DNA of 64,000 nucleotides from Pseudoscleropodium purum. Its lineage: Eukaryota; Streptophyta; Bryopsida; Hypnales; Brachytheciaceae. The stretch is from the NCBI GenBank assembly GCA_963969395.1, contig OZ017803.1, forward strand, positions 868,001 to 932,000. The letters are read 5' to 3'. Positions 46,803 to 60,175 of the stretch are shown piece after piece. Under the pieces are notes generated by a model. That model was not told the DNA's origin and did no database searches. It saw nothing but the letters and a program-made list of their open reading frames with translations. Numbering within the stretch: position 1 is the stretch's first letter; the number at the start of each line of letters is the position of its first letter. The translations under genes were made by a program, and so were the position numbers.

Positions 46803-48554
46803 AGGTATGGATGAATATTTCCAAAACTGATGGCACATATTGTTTCCTCTATCAATGAAAATGGTCTATATGTATTTCCATCAAGAAAAAAACAAAACAA
46901 AAAACTGATGGCATGACTGAATCCATTGCTGGTCGGTCCTTTTCATCATAATATTACGGTTGTATTACACACAAAATGCCCCTCCAAACTACAATGGAAG
47001 TTGTACTTAAAATAGGTCAACACTTTTGACGCACTTTCTTTTTTTAACACATACCAAGAACCTTGTCCCTTGTAATGTTTTGCAAAGGATTCCCAGTATC
47101 TAATATTTAAGTAGATCAGAATTACAACAGGTTTTAGACACTCCTGCTAACTAAGATATAGGAGGTCTGTAATGCACCCATGTAAGAGATGATAATTAAT
47201 TTGGGAAGGCCATTAGACTTCTTGCAATTGCAATTGATTCTTTCTTTTTCATTTTCAAGATAAACGCAATTGGCATCTAACCCAAGTTGTTTCATATGTT
47301 TTGGAGCTTTGTGGAATTAGTTATACATTTTTGAAGTTGAAAACATTGTGGTCACTAAAAGTGTTCATCTCCTAAAATGTATGCTATTTGTATGTTGTTG
47401 GGTGCAATGAAAAAAGCAAATTGTTTAGAGGACATATTTAGAGCTTGTCTAAGCAGATTATGAATTTCCTACGTTATTGATCATACAGTCCTAGGAAAGT
47501 TCTCCCCAAACAGCCACTAATTGGAAGTGATAAATAAAAACAAGGTTCAGAAAAAAGTAATAATTATTCTATGACAAACTTAAGGCTCATTGTCATTGTC
47601 CCCTTTGTTGTGAGGTATAATTTATTGTAGGTACATCCAAATGTGCCACTAAAAATCTAAAGAGCCTAATAATAGCAAGTAGGCTTAGTAGCAATTTAAG
47701 ATATAAAACATTATGCAAATTCCTCTACCCTACAATAATTACACAAAAGGATTGTTTACTCTAGTGAAACCCAATTGCTCACAACAAGTCACCACTCACT
47801 ACACTAATTATAATGAAATTTACTGTAAACTACACTAATTAATTTACAAATGCTATAAGCTTTTATTCTTGATGAAGATTTTCACACTCTATGTTGAGAA
47901 GGACTGATCCCCTAATTGAATAATATAGATATTTGACCAACAAGTCTTGTTTACCCTTAAATGCCAAAGGGGTGACCCTCAAAATCATCCTTTTCTATTA
48001 CCATCTGAATCACTAGCCTCCAAAATTGCAAAAGTAGTCATTGCAAGTCAAACTACTATAGAAGATGGCTTCCCTTTCCAAATCAAATTTTGAGGATGAA
48101 TGTTGCACTTTTGTCCCATACAGTTTGATTCCTTGCCATCTATCGGACACTAAACATCTGCCTCCACATTCAAAGGTTAAAATCTTCATCAAAAGTTTTA
48201 AAAAAAAAATTATAGCATGTCCAAATCAATTAGTGTGGTTCCACTAAATTTCATTATTAATAGCTACTGAAACACACTCAACAGAAGGCATGGCCAGGGT
48301 ATCATGACTGGAAAAAGATTATGTGCCAAGCACAAGATGAGTTACAAACATCTCTATAAGTTATAATTATGGAGAAGGTGACAATGACTATACATTGAAA
48401 CTCGCCTTCCACTCCCATTAGTTCCCCCCTCCTCTCTCAAAAAATTTGTGAGTCGTTGATTTTTTTGAAAAAAAATGCTTACCGTCAAAATTGACGTTGA
48501 TTTCTCAAAAAATCACAAGATGTTGATCTTGTGAAATTTAATCTGAGCCGTTCA

Positions 48555-48740
48555 AATATAAAATACAAATACTGAATACGAATATGAATACGGGTATGGG
48601 TACTGGATATGAGTATTAAATACGTGTACTAAATACGGATATTGAATATGGGTACTAAATATGGGTACTAAATATGGATACAATATTGAATACGGATATA
48701 GTATTGAATACAGACACAGTATTGAATACGGAATCAATTG
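48555..48740 (+). repeat. degenerate AATACGGATATxG minisatellite
   Basis: Variants of TACTAAATACGGATATTG and TATTGAATACGGATATAG recur about a dozen times with a period near 12-18 bp. A related array in the opposite orientation (CATATCCGTAT-type units) lies at about 60540-60695. Confidence 0.7.
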
Positions 48741-48891
48741 TCCTATATTGTTTATCAAGAACTTTGATTCTGAAGATTACAAGAGGGGGGTGGGGGGGGG
48801 AGATAAAAAAATTTAAATCAAATTCTAAATGATAGGTGGGGGTGAGCGGGGTGGTAAAATAAAAAATAAAAAATAAAAATTGAGGGGGGGA

Positions 48892-48923
48892 GTGTATAGT
48901 GACACAAAAGTGTCACTATACAC
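48892..48923. repeat. perfect 14-bp hairpin
   Basis: GTGTATAGTGACAC, a four-base AAAA loop, and its exact complement GTGTCACTATACAC. It follows a GGGGGGG tract and may be the junction of an inserted element. Confidence 0.9.
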
Positions 48924-49284
48924 CTTGAGTGCCTAATAACTACAATTTCATTAAATTTTTTAGGTGACAATGACAATGATACTTGAAAATCATGAGAAGG
49001 GAACTCAAGGCATTAATTTGTCAAATTCCACTTTAATTATTTAGTATAGGAACTATTGGAATGATGAATTGATTATTACTACAAAAAAAATTTATAATGA
49101 TATTTTTGAGCATACCAAAACATTTACAATAAAAATACATATATTTTAGTTTTCTAGCCATGCAATTTTCTAACTTACTTTTGGGGGAAATGGAATGAAT
49201 TGCCATTAAACTATTCAATATGAAGATTAAAATTTATAGCATTTGAAGTTAGAAGAAATAGTTGTTTCTTTGAGCCATGTATGG

Positions 49285-49660
49285 GAGCCAATTCCTTCTT
49301 GACTACCCTTCCATTTTGGTAGTATAGAGTGGTCTAATATCACTTAGTTGGAGATGAGTAATAATTAATTATAGTATAGTTCATAGTGCAATTGTACCAC
49401 ATTATGATCATCTCCAAGACCCTCAATATTGCAACCAATCCTTAGTCGGAAATAGGAAAGTCCATATCACCACTGGGGAAGGAAAAAAAATCTTCCACTA
49501 AAAATCATGGTAATTATGTTTTGAAAACTAAAATCATGGAAAATTATAAAATCCTTCCAAACTCTATTTTGGTACATGGGAAAATTTTTGCACTCAAGGA
49601 AATCCATGCTCTACATTTGTGTAATTTTGTAAGTGGTTAAGAAGAGGTCGGCTCCCTTAC
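49285..49660 (+). repeat. dispersed repeat, partner of 39080-39500
   Basis: It is colinear with 39080-39500 over most of its length with many substitutions. It shares AAATCATGGTAA, GAAAATTAT and a closing GxxxGGCTCCCTTA-like end. It is non-coding. Confidence 0.55.
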
Positions 49661-50519
49661 AACATGCACAACAAACTTTAATTCCTCTTGAAGTGAGATT
49701 GTATAGCAAAAGAAAGTTTATTATTATTTTGACAAATGCATATTGTATCAAGATAGTTACATACTTACCAAATTTCAAAAGTAAAAGAGGGATTTAGTAC
49801 AAGCTAGCCAAAATTGCTTCCATGATGGCATCATCAATATAAAGGACAAATGCACATTTTAGGCAAGAATTGTCAAAAACTATCACTTTTTAGGGCAATG
49901 AAGAAAAAAATGAAAAAAATAGTGTTTTTGTAAAACTTCATCGTAAAAAATTTATGCAAGGCTACTATAATATTCTTTGAAAAAAATTTCAGAATTTTTA
50001 ATCGCAAGAATTGAAAGATTATAATATTTGAAGTTAAAAAAAACATTTTTTTCCAACCTTTTCCAACATGTTCAATAGACTTTAATTTTTCCTAGAGTTA
50101 GATTTTTATCATGCATCCAATGAATTTTTGACAATTGTATTTGTATATAAATGACTAATTTCAAAAGTAAAGGACGAGTTTTGCACATACTACTTAGTAG
50201 GAAAAATTTCAGCCCTCAAAAGGATTGTGAGTTTTGCCCCCCCTGGGTGCAATTAGAGAAGAATTTCACTGTTTATTATTTTCTAATGAACACTATTGGT
50301 GTGCCACGTCTGTGCCACATTAGATTTTTATTATTATTTCATCTAATTTTTTATTTTTTCAATTTTATTTTTTCAAATTTTTTATTTTTTTAATTATCTG
50401 TAATTGCACTGTGGGGCACTGAAAAAGGAATCCTTAACAACCTTTGCGGGATTCAAAATTTTTGTAACGCGAGTTGTTTAAAAAGCCTAAGGCAACATAG
50501 CTTTAATCTGATAATACAA

Positions 50520-51400
50520 TTAGAAAAAAAATTATATTCTTACTATAGGGATACATGTCTAAACCTTTGTGTCAAAATTTTGTGAACATTTAACCAAAAT
50601 TGATTGTTTAGGAATATAACTTTTATTTCAATTAATGCTTAGGAGCAAAAGTTATGGCATAATACACCCAAATATAAGATTGGTGTGCAAAGAAAAAAAC
50701 CCACAAAAAGATTAAAGAATAATTTTTTTTCTAGTACATTGTATTTCTATGAACATGGGAAGTTTTGGTTCATTCTATTTGAATTTGGTAAGTGAATGTT
50801 ATAGACAACCTTATTTTTTGAACAATCAAAGCATATTTTGAAAAAATAACTTGTATGATTCAATTCTAAACTTAATTTTCACAATTTTTCAAAAAAAGAA
50901 GTTTTACAAGGTTAAAATCTCTTGCTTGCTAGAATAATCACACCATTGAAATAAATGTATTTCAATTCCATCTAAGAGCATCTAGGATGTTTAGTTTTTA
51001 GTTCAATCTTGAACCTACTTCTATTTAACAATTTTTAATAAGTAAAAGTTAAATGTGTGTGCGTGTTTAAATAAAATCCTAGACTCTCAACTTAATTATT
51101 GAACACAAAAAATTAGAAATTCAAAACTTGTAATGCAAAAAAATTGAAATCAAGAAGATTCAAAGCCAAAAAATCTCGTCAAATAATTTGTATAAGAACT
51201 TTTTTCTTCACTTTGAATGTAAATATCTTGCAATCTATATTGCTAAAGTTTTTGAAATTTATTCTACAAATTCTTGCACAAATCTAATATAAGATTATAT
51301 AGTTAAATATGCAAAATAAAATTTTAATTAATTTTTTTCTCTTTGCAAAAGAAATGGTAGGTTTGAGTGTTTTTTGATGGAAAAAAGGCCTTTTGACTTC
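50520..51400 (+). mobile_element. TTAA-type 0.9-kb element, copy 2, ends lost
   Basis: It is colinear with the interior of 37139-38079 (AAAATAACTTGTATGATTCA, CTTGCTAGAATAATCACACC, CCTACTTCTATTTAACAATT). The terminal TTAA motifs are not visible, so the copy is truncated or diverged at the ends. Confidence 0.6.
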
Positions 51401-52055
51401 ATCACCATCTAGCATTGACAAAATAATAGAGTGATGATTGAAGGCCACAACAAATGCTTCAAATGTGGCACGTGGAAGGATCTAGATATAGTGGACTTTA
51501 AGAAAACGCTACTACTTTGCATCTATGGGAGCCACTTCCAAAGCCTTTGTGAAGTCTTCACAACAATAGATAATATTGTTAGCGTCCCTTGTAAAGAAAT
51601 CCAATGATGGTGCTCTAAACCTTCTTCACTCAACTTTCTAGCTATTTGCAACCATAATCAAGACATCCCAAGATATGACACTTGCATTTGGACCCAAAAG
51701 TATTGTTTTTCATAGATATTAATTCTGCCAAGATGAAAATGTGACAATCCACTCTTGATTTTGGGAACAATTAGAGACATGACTTTGAAAAACTCATAAC
51801 TTATTTATACAATGACCAAATCTTGCATCCTAAAGTGTAGTAGAATCTTCTTTCACTTGCCAAGAAGATCTCATAACAACAATATATATAATAACTATTT
51901 TCAATTGCAATAATATGTGCACATATTGTATATATGTACCTCAAAAGTATATCAATAGTGAACATTTTATTAAAGCTTTGTAGTAGAGAACCTTCACTAT
52001 AGATTTATTATGGAGATATGCAATTGTATATAGTTACATTCGTAATTAAATGCTT

Positions 52056-52968
52056 TTAATTCCTAAAGCCCCAATGCCTTTAAAATCAAAAACCACCTAA
52101 AATTGCCAAGAGAAATAGATTAAAAAATTTAGTGTTTTTTTGTGCATGTTTAACTATAAATTTTTGAACTAGACTAGTATAAAAAGTTGTGGGAGGAATC
52201 TTAGAAACTTTAGATGTGTTTAGATTGCAAGATGTTTGAGTTTAAAGTGAAGAATTTATCAAGTTTTCTATACCTTAAGTGCCTAGATTATGAGACTTTA
52301 AATCTTCTTAACTTTGAATTTTTGTAGTACAAATTTTGGATTTTTCATATTGAAGAATTGAGATGTGAACCTAGTAAATAAATAAAATAAATAAATAGTT
52401 GTTCTTCATTATTTAAAAGATCATTAAGTAAAAGCACGTATGACATAGAAGGAAAAACTAAATTGTTGATAGTTCTAAGATGGAGTCAAAATATAGTAAT
52501 CCTAATGGTAAGATTTTTCTAGCAAACAAACTAAACCATGTGGAGCTTCTTTTTAGAAAAATTGTTAAAATGGAGTACAAAAATGAATCCTATCACTTAA
52601 TTTTATTTTGGCAAAGATGCTTAGATTGCCCAATCAACAAGAATCTCCATAACTTTCTTCTCACTAGTCTAAATAGAGCGAATTGTATTTTTTCAAGTAG
52701 ACCAAAATATAATCTATGAAAAACAATATTTTTTGAAAGTCTATTTTGAGATTTCATGATGTTTTTGTGCTACCCAACAAACTCCTTTTTTTAGCTTAGT
52801 GTGTCATACATAACTTTTGCTTCTACACTTAAATTGAAATAAAAATGATGTCTCCAGAAAGCTAATGCGCTTTTCTATGATGTTTAAAAAAATTCAAAAA
52901 ATCACACCAAAACTTCAGATCATACAAGCCTATCTAAATTCCCATTTGTCCCCCACTGGGAGAAGGCT
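52056..52968 (-). mobile_element. TTAA-type 0.9-kb element, copy 3, inverted
   Basis: This is the reverse orientation of 37139-38079. It starts TTAATTCCTAAAGCCCCAAT, matching the complement of the right end of copy 1. It holds the complement of CATGGTTTAGTTT and CTTACCATTAGG blocks and runs to a match with GGGACAAATGGGA near 52945. The distal TTAA is missing, and another inverted-repeat element abuts there. Confidence 0.6.
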
Positions 52969-53195
52969 AGGGAGGATTGACCCTTCTATTGCCCTACTAG
53001 AGGATAAATGTCAAAATTGCCCCCTATTTTGTGCCACTTAAATTTGGTGTTTCATCTCATCCCCGAATGAATCCAAATTTTTTGATTGCAAATATGAATT
53101 CAAAATTTGCAAATTATATCATATCTGGCAAATAAAAAAAATTTAGGGTTTTCTAAAGGGTAAAATATGGGGCAATAGAGGGGTCAATCCTCCCT
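52969..53195. mobile_element. MITE-like element with 26-bp inverted ends
   Basis: The left end begins AGGGAGGATTGACCC and continues TTCTATTGCCC; the right end is the near-perfect complement (GGGGCAATAGAGGGGTCAAT, then CCTCCCT). The element is 227 bp with an AT-rich, non-coding centre. Confidence 0.75.
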
Positions 53196-53210
53196 GGTCC
53201 ATGGAGAGGA

Positions 53211-53242
53211 ACTTCAGGACTTCAGGACTTCAGGACTTCAGG
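53211..53242. repeat. 8-bp tandem repeat, four units
   Basis: ACTTCAGG is repeated four times in a row immediately after the preceding MITE-like element. Confidence 0.95.
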
Positions 53243-54814
53243 GATTACTATTGTCATGTGAAAATTAGTATTAAAGAATCATGTGAAAATTAGTAAAAAG
53301 AATCTTTTTAATTTAATTTTTAATTAATTATTATAAAGAATCATCTCCCACGTTAGGAGACAATGCTTTTGCCAAATCCTAGACAAGGTACCAATGTCAG
53401 ATACCCGAACTTCAAAAAACGTTCCAGTTGAAAAGAGTTGAAAGATGCAAAAGGATCTTTTGTCACATTCTTCCACAAGAATTTATGGCTGGTTGAAAAG
53501 CAAAGCATTGACATTGCCGCTAAGTTAAGACAAAGCTTATTGGACTTGCCATAGTTAGCCACCTAAACTTTAATTAGATGAGGGTAAGATAAGTTAACTT
53601 AGAACCTTTAAAAGAGCACTCAGTGCACTGCATTCAATCCAAACTCCAAAAGTAAAGCTTAATAAATAACAACAACACCAATAAACTTTAGAAACAGTAG
53701 AAACCGACAGTAGGAAAACAAGCACCGTCAAAGTGCAGTTGATGTCAGCTATTTTTATATCATGAGAAATTGAGTTGGATGCTGCTGCGAGTCTGCTACT
53801 GATGATAACTTATTTAAACTCAAAATCTTTTTTGCAATTCTTGAGCATTTCTTGAAAGTTCTTGAGCATGATTTTTCTCTTCGTTTACTTTGAAACAATT
53901 TGAAATGATCATCCTTCTTTTGAAACAATGATAAAAAAAACAAAACATAAGCGGCTGTCGATGGCGTGGAAGAAACCTCGGTCTGATTTTTTTCTCAGAA
54001 CCATTCACTGTGGCAGTGTGGCACACTGTGGCTCTGATGCAGTGACAGACAATGCACTGGTTCAATGATGATTAGAATAAGCTTAAGGTGGGTACACCCA
54101 AAACCGCCACTTTTTTTTGCTACTGAGCCTATTTGCTATTCTTAGACTGGTCAGATTTTCACATGCTCTTGTTGGCAAGTGAAAGGAGGTTCCAACACAC
54201 CAGAGAACGTGACATTTGGATACTGTATGCAAAAGTTATTACGAAACAAAGTTTGATTCTGAAAGTGTTTCTTTCACATAGGTACAGACTTGACTTTGGA
54301 GATGTACACATAGTATAGATGGTGGTTTAAGGTCAGTGGCACATTTGGGTGTATGTACCTTAATAAGAATAGCTGCTATCTTAGTAGAGCCGGTGACTGA
54401 GTGCCAATACTTTAATGTTTAATGCGCATAAGATAATTTTAAGCATTAGTTGGTTCCAAATGTAACATAACTTAGAAAGACCATCGGTCAGTGGAAATGA
54501 AAAACAACATGTGTTCCCATTTGTTTAAAGAAAAACAAAAAAACAAAAAACAAAAAACATGTGTTGGTAGCAATCAATGCAGGATGGCCGGCTGGGGCCA
54601 TCAAGTTTCTTCTGTCTGTCTGCCTCTGTGTGTCTGTGTCTGTCTGAGACGGAGAATTTGTGTGACAGATGTGTCGTGAGTGAGTGGTATTTTAAATTTT
54701 AAATTTGTTGGAATAGGAATTTTGAATTTTGAAACGATCATTGAGGATTATTCTGAAGATTGCAGGACTGAAGGTAAGGTAAGGTACATCAAGCCTATTA
54801 ACTTACCACCCAGA

Positions 54815-54955
54815 TTTGCTATCTAGGTAACCTTAGAGAAGCTATTTGTCAACTCACATTGGTTGGAGAGAAAAGAAGTCATTTGCAAGTGGAATGACAA
54901 CATTCTGACAAGAAAGGAATTTATTGTGATTTTTCAAAGTTTTGGTAACGTGTGG
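54815..54955 (+). repeat. dispersed repeat, partner of 45770-45930
   Basis: It shares GATTTGCTATCTAGGTAACC, AGAGAAGCTATTTGTCAACTC and ATTGTGATTTTTCAAAGTT with 45770-45930. It is non-coding. Confidence 0.6.
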
Positions 54956-56410
54956 GTAGTCATGCTAAACCCACACGGCTGACATGTCCCCTCTCCACGT
55001 GCATTCTCATGATGTAAAAGGGTTTTAGTGTTTTCTAGCATTTTCCCCCATTTGTGACTTTCATGGGGTGTGGGCTTCGAGCATTGCAACAAACATCAAA
55101 GCACATTATGTGCGTTGAGGGAGGATGGAATGCAAGTATATGGATAGATAGAGAGCCTTTTACAGAGCTCATGAGGAAAAAAAATTCCACAAGAAGAACG
55201 CACTTGAACTTTTTATTTACTACTGGCGATCAGATTTGAATTTTTTTTTATCTAATATTTGGAATTAGAGGTCCCAAATGCACTATGCAAAGTCAAGAAA
55301 TATAAAATTAACCACTATAAAATAGGAAACATATTGTACATGTATTATTGGGGAGGTCCGCAAAAGGCTCGTCACCCACATAAGCTTACACTTGCACTTG
55401 GCAGAACATCGAAGACATTCTTTCAACCAATATTGACTTTCAGGTTATTTTCTTACAGATTCGTACAGGCCAGGTTGCGTACCACCACCGACTTCAGGTT
55501 GTTATTGATTGTCCTGGTTTGTGACTGCTTCCGAATCATGATCATACTCGTGTCTGTTTGATACCTCCGAGATCATGTACATCAAGGTATCAAGTATTCA
55601 GAAGGTTTCCATGTTTACAAATTGTCCTGTAGTTACCGAAGTAACAAAAGAGGCATGCAAAATTCACCAGGATTGATAGCCCCAACAACATTCTTGGAGC
55701 CGCCTCATTGAAATACGAAAAACGGGATGAAAAGTTATTTTAAGAAAAACAAAACACTCATCCAGAGCTATATTAAATTAGTTCCAATCCAGATATGCTT
55801 CGTAAACAACAGCTGAAATACATGGGACACCTCAATACCTCCAAGACCATGTCCAGTAAAGTACAGTACATGCAGTTCAAAAATGTGTCGTTCACACCTT
55901 GGCCTGGTCCCCCATGGGTAATTGTGTCGAAAGGATTGGATCACCAATTCTCAAATTCGCCTCTCCATTAATTTCCCTAGATTTAGAAAAAGTCACCGCA
56001 GATTCCTCAGCACATTCCAGAAGATTCGAACCCAGCAATATCTTCAAACCGATGCGTGTTGGCTGAAGATATGGTAAACATCAAGGTCTCCAATGCCAAC
56101 AGGAGAGGTACCTAATTGCAGCACCTGCCTACACCCCAAAATCTTGCACGATGAGTACATAGCGCCTTTGAGAATGTACACCATCTTACCATCGAAATTC
56201 GTGTCGGTTAGAGCTGATCTGCCAATAAAATTGTGAATCCACATGATGTTTACATATGGTGTTCAAATAATGCATTGGCACGGTGAATTAGAATTCTCTT
56301 TGATTTGCGAATAACATATTAAACCCTGAAAATTTTCATTATAGTAACTATACTCGATGCTCAACGTGTCGGTTTTAGGCGTGGTTACCTTGAACTTCAC
56401 ATCAAAAGTT

Positions 56411-59400
56411 TCACACAATGCCACGGCGTTCCTTGTACTGCTCAAACGTAAGGAGTGTCTTCGAAACTTTCAACCAGTCCTCTGGTCTTGGCATCATAAT
56501 TGCAATGTGGCCTTCGGTGTCCGCCTGGACCAAAATCAAACAGAAGTAAAAATAAGTGCCAGTGAAGAATTTGGTAAGACATCCAGTTGCGATTGATAGA
56601 ATCAAAAGACAGGTACGGAATTCATTCTTGTGGTTCTAGAGGTTTCTCTTAATTATATGGATTTTAATGTGGACCTCGTCAAGAGGATTCCAACACACTC
56701 AATACTTAACATTTACATATTATTTGATCAACTTATGAGCTTTCAAAATTTTGCTTAGAAGTGAGTGACCGTGGTTTCAGTTGTTGTACATTGTTAGATT
56801 CACTACATTCTGTACTTGTCAATATCATTTACTCCACTGATGGCCTATGCGTAGCCTACGCACAACAACAGTTCCAAACAAGAAGCGATTCAATGCCTTA
56901 GTTACAGACGTCCATTCTCACTACACTGATTTATCCTATTAGTGAGGGCGCAGAATTGGTGTCACTTGCAAAATTAGTGTCACTGCAAAATCTTCTTTTT
57001 ATGAAAATTAGTACACAATATAGAGCCATTTCTACCTGCATTAATTCAAAATTGTTATGAGACTTTAGTAAATTAGTGTCGTTCACACGCAAGTAGGATA
57101 AATCAGTGTTCCTAACTTGCAGACAACAGAAAACTTTTCAGCAGATTGTATTGGCATAGATATTTCCAACTGAGGAGTTAACGATCTCACAACCTTCCGG
57201 AGAAATACAACAGATTCCGGGAAGAGCATTCAGAATAGAGAAACAAACAATAATACGTGAACTCACCCTCTTGTTCAGCAAAGTAGGATCCTTGATAAGT
57301 CGTTCATTGACTTCCAACAAGACCCCTCTAACACAACACCTGCTTTTAATCACCCCACTTTCACCCATAAACAACCATATTTGACTCCTGAAAATACATT
57401 CAAAAATACTACACAGTAAAGAGCACAAAAACACCAGAAAAAATAGGAGTGTAGGAACAAACCTTATCATAAAAAAAGCCTCCCCAACCATAACTTTGCA
57501 AAGAACAGAGTTTGGCTCCAGCGAAAGTGCATTCTGAAACAAAATACAAGAAATAATCAGACAAGACGAACACCTCACCGCAAATATCAGTCATGATAGC
57601 CACGTTATGGTACTTTTGCCTCCACAAAAATACAAAAAAAAATCGTGAGGGATTCCAAAACCAAAAAGATCTTTATCACGAGTAACCAAGCGGGAATCTT
57701 ATCAAATTAATGATAATAACAAAAGTCGCCTCATTAGGTCAAAGCAAACCTTCTTTCGTTTTCCAGATACTTTAGCATCAGCACGGTTCTGCTTTCCAAC
57801 ATTGAAATCAACAGCTGTTACTGCTGGTGTGGGCCTGAAGGCAGCATGAGTTGGCAATAGACCAATCACACACAACCTGCACATGATTTCAGGACCAGTG
57901 TCATTGTTCCATGTCGTAGTCTCGTATAACAGTCAGTTCATTCTGAGAGATCAAATGACAGTTTGCACTTCAAAATGGCAGTGTGATTGGCAATAAGAGC
58001 TCCAAAAGAATTATAGAAGACTGAATATAATAATACGAATTGTAGATTCAGTACGACATCTAAGTGCTTCAACCAAAAAGACAAAGATCAGTTTTTGAAA
58101 AAAGTAACATACAATAGAATATCAATTGAATGAAATGGACTTTCTAAAACTTTCATAGCGGATGGTTGAGCATTTAGGGTTTAATTCATAGATAATCAGA
58201 TGTGTCCAAGGGACAAGCTTGTTTAGTAGAGCTTCATTATGCAAAATGATAGAGCATTCGCATGTCAGTTACCTAGGTCACATTTCATTTCATACAAACA
58301 TAGCATTTGAAAAAGAGACAGTGAAGCAACGAAATAGACGTATGTTGAAATGAGATGCCGATGAACCTGTCATTAAAAGGCACTGCAAAGAAACTTTAAT
58401 TCTTCCACATTAAACGCTGCAGTATCATTCGTGTTTCACATGCAAGTCGGACACGTAAAAGTAACAAAAATGTTCACGTAACCTCAAAAGTTCATGCCCA
58501 AACAACATATGGTCAAAGTGAGCGAGGTAGAGAACTGCATCCACAAGTTATGTACCCGTTGGCATGTCTGTATACATACTGATCATGAAACTCTTTGCCC
58601 ACATCTGCACCCTCCATCCATGTGAATACCCATTGTTAGCCCCACAAACCAGATGCTTACATACTACAAATGTTATACACTCTTTCAAACTCAAAAATTC
58701 ACAGACCAATCATATATTTAAAAGCCAATCCCTCAAAAGCAAAATAATTAACGTTCCTACAAGTAGGGGACGCCCTGCACCTCGACATTACTTCAGGGAC
58801 GACACTAGATAGAACAAGCGGTAAAGCTTAATTATGAGCTATAAATTTCTGGATATTGCAACCTGTAGCTACTTTCTTACTTTTTCAACAAATGATAGCC
58901 CCTCTCTGAAAGACCGCAGAGTCATACGATAGAGTAATTATAAAACCTCATCCCGTCTCCTATACAGACCCCGTTACGCAACTCACACATTCATTCGTTT
59001 GATTGGACTCATTAGGAAGTGGTGAAAGCATGACTTGGCTAAACGACCATGGCCACTGATCATCGAATGAAAATGGGGTTGTCTACAACCTCCCTTCTGA
59101 TATTGCATTAGAAATTCACGAAGAGTGATAAAAGTTAGGCCTCAAGGAATGTCGCTCTTATATCCAAGCTGATCTCTCCACAGCTTTACATAGACCTCCC
59201 AAAAATCAAAGTCCAACGTAAATAAAATGTAAATTAGAATGCTTAGAACCAACGCAAATAATATCCTCTATCTATACCGAGCATAATGCAATTTACGTAA
59301 TTACGAGATAAGTGACGAATTACTTGTGAATACATCATCTGCATTATGTTCGGTATCACATTATCAGCATTCTGGCCATAATCTGTTGCATTATGCTCGG

Positions 59401-59748
59401 AATTACAATGCCAAAGCCATACTTGCGCCAAAAAGATTACAAAATTCTCCAGCAAGCGTTAGATCGCGGTCGCAAGGTAGGATACTTACCAAGAGCAGCC
59501 CAGTGAGTGTAATTGCATTCAATAGCACGCGGCGGCCGAGCTGGCAACTCATGCGCCCGCGGAAACAAGCTCTCCTCTTCTACATCGCCCTTCCCATCCT
59601 CTACCACATCACTCCCATTCAAAACTGCAGTCGAAATCTCCTCTCCCACTCCTGAGGCTGCAGCCATGCCAGAAAACGCAGCATCCAAGTCACTTGCAAC
59701 TCCGTCTTCAACCACTTTCACAGCCACGGATGGGTCCTCCTCCACCAT
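56411..59748 (-). CDS. multi-exon gene of unknown function (first exon 59748-59490, last exon 56524-56411 called)
   Basis: The first exon starts at the ATG at 59748 (MVEEDPSVAVKVVEDG...) and is acidic and Ala/Val-rich. It ends in ...PPRAIECNYTHWAALG at a strong donor, CTTG/GTAAGTATCC, at 59490. The last exon begins after GGTCCAG at 56524 and reads ADTEGHIAIMMPRPEDWL, then KVSKTLLTFEQYKERRGIV and stop. Between them are exon-like pieces: PTPAVTAVDFNVGKQNRADA near 57740-57835; NALSLEPNSVLCKVMVGEA, TPR-like, near 57470-57540, joinable to GVLLEVNERLIKDPTLLNKR ending at a GTGAGT donor near 57266. A possible piece lies near 58560-58660. Exact internal splicing is not resolved, and I do not recognise the family. 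The GTG at 59784 is in frame but not a likely start. Telo-box motifs lie upstream. Confidence 0.5.
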
Positions 59749-59969
59749 CTCAAATTCTCTAACACGCAAACCCAAAGCCCTCACACGAACCCTAAACCTC
59801 AGAATGCCAGAGAGAAACTCGTGCTTCGGAATCTGCTGTTACTCAATTTGATTCCTCGCCTCTGTGAAAAACCAAACTGCATTCTCCGAAAATTGGCGTC
59901 GTCGTTGTCGCATGATGCGCAATTTTCCTGCAATTCATGTCGCACAAGTGGCCTGTCCTGCGTCGGGCA

Positions 59970-60002
59970 GGGATTAGGGTTTCAGGGTTTAGGGTTTCCA
60001 GA
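59970..60002 (-). promoter_or_regulatory. telo-box cluster upstream of the unknown gene
   Basis: On the minus strand this reads GGAAACCCTAAACCCTGAA followed by ACCCTAATCC. The AAACCCTA core is the telo-box common in promoters of plant growth and translation genes. It lies about 225-250 bp before the ATG at 59748. Another AACCCTAAACC is at about 59789-59799, in the leader. Confidence 0.5.
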
Positions 60003-60030
60003 TCAGCCAGGATAACTAATTTATTACTGG

Positions 60031-60175
60031 CCTTCAGATTAACCAGCCTATTACAAACCAATTTACAACTCCACTCTCATGTACCTGTGGTGTATATTTC
60101 TGTTCTGAAATATATCCCATAAATATGTAAGGATGGAATTGCAATTGGGGTGGTACTGATAGTCCGGTTCACCTT
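60031..60175. mobile_element. MITE, AAGGTGAACC family, copy 1
   Basis: This is about 145 bp. Its right end, read in reverse, starts AAGGTGAACCGGACTATCAG and runs into CAATTCCATCC; the left end is a diverged complement of it. It matches the clearer copy at 63321-63460. Confidence 0.55.

Noticed and set aside
56020..56050. B-box-like GGGTTCGAATC on the minus strand as a tRNA gene
   Set aside because: No acceptor or anticodon stem pairs with it; no cloverleaf can be drawn.
57138..57578. 146-codon minus-strand frame as a single exon
   Set aside because: Internal donor and acceptor sites and a hydrophobic intron-like middle indicate at least two exons separated by an intron.
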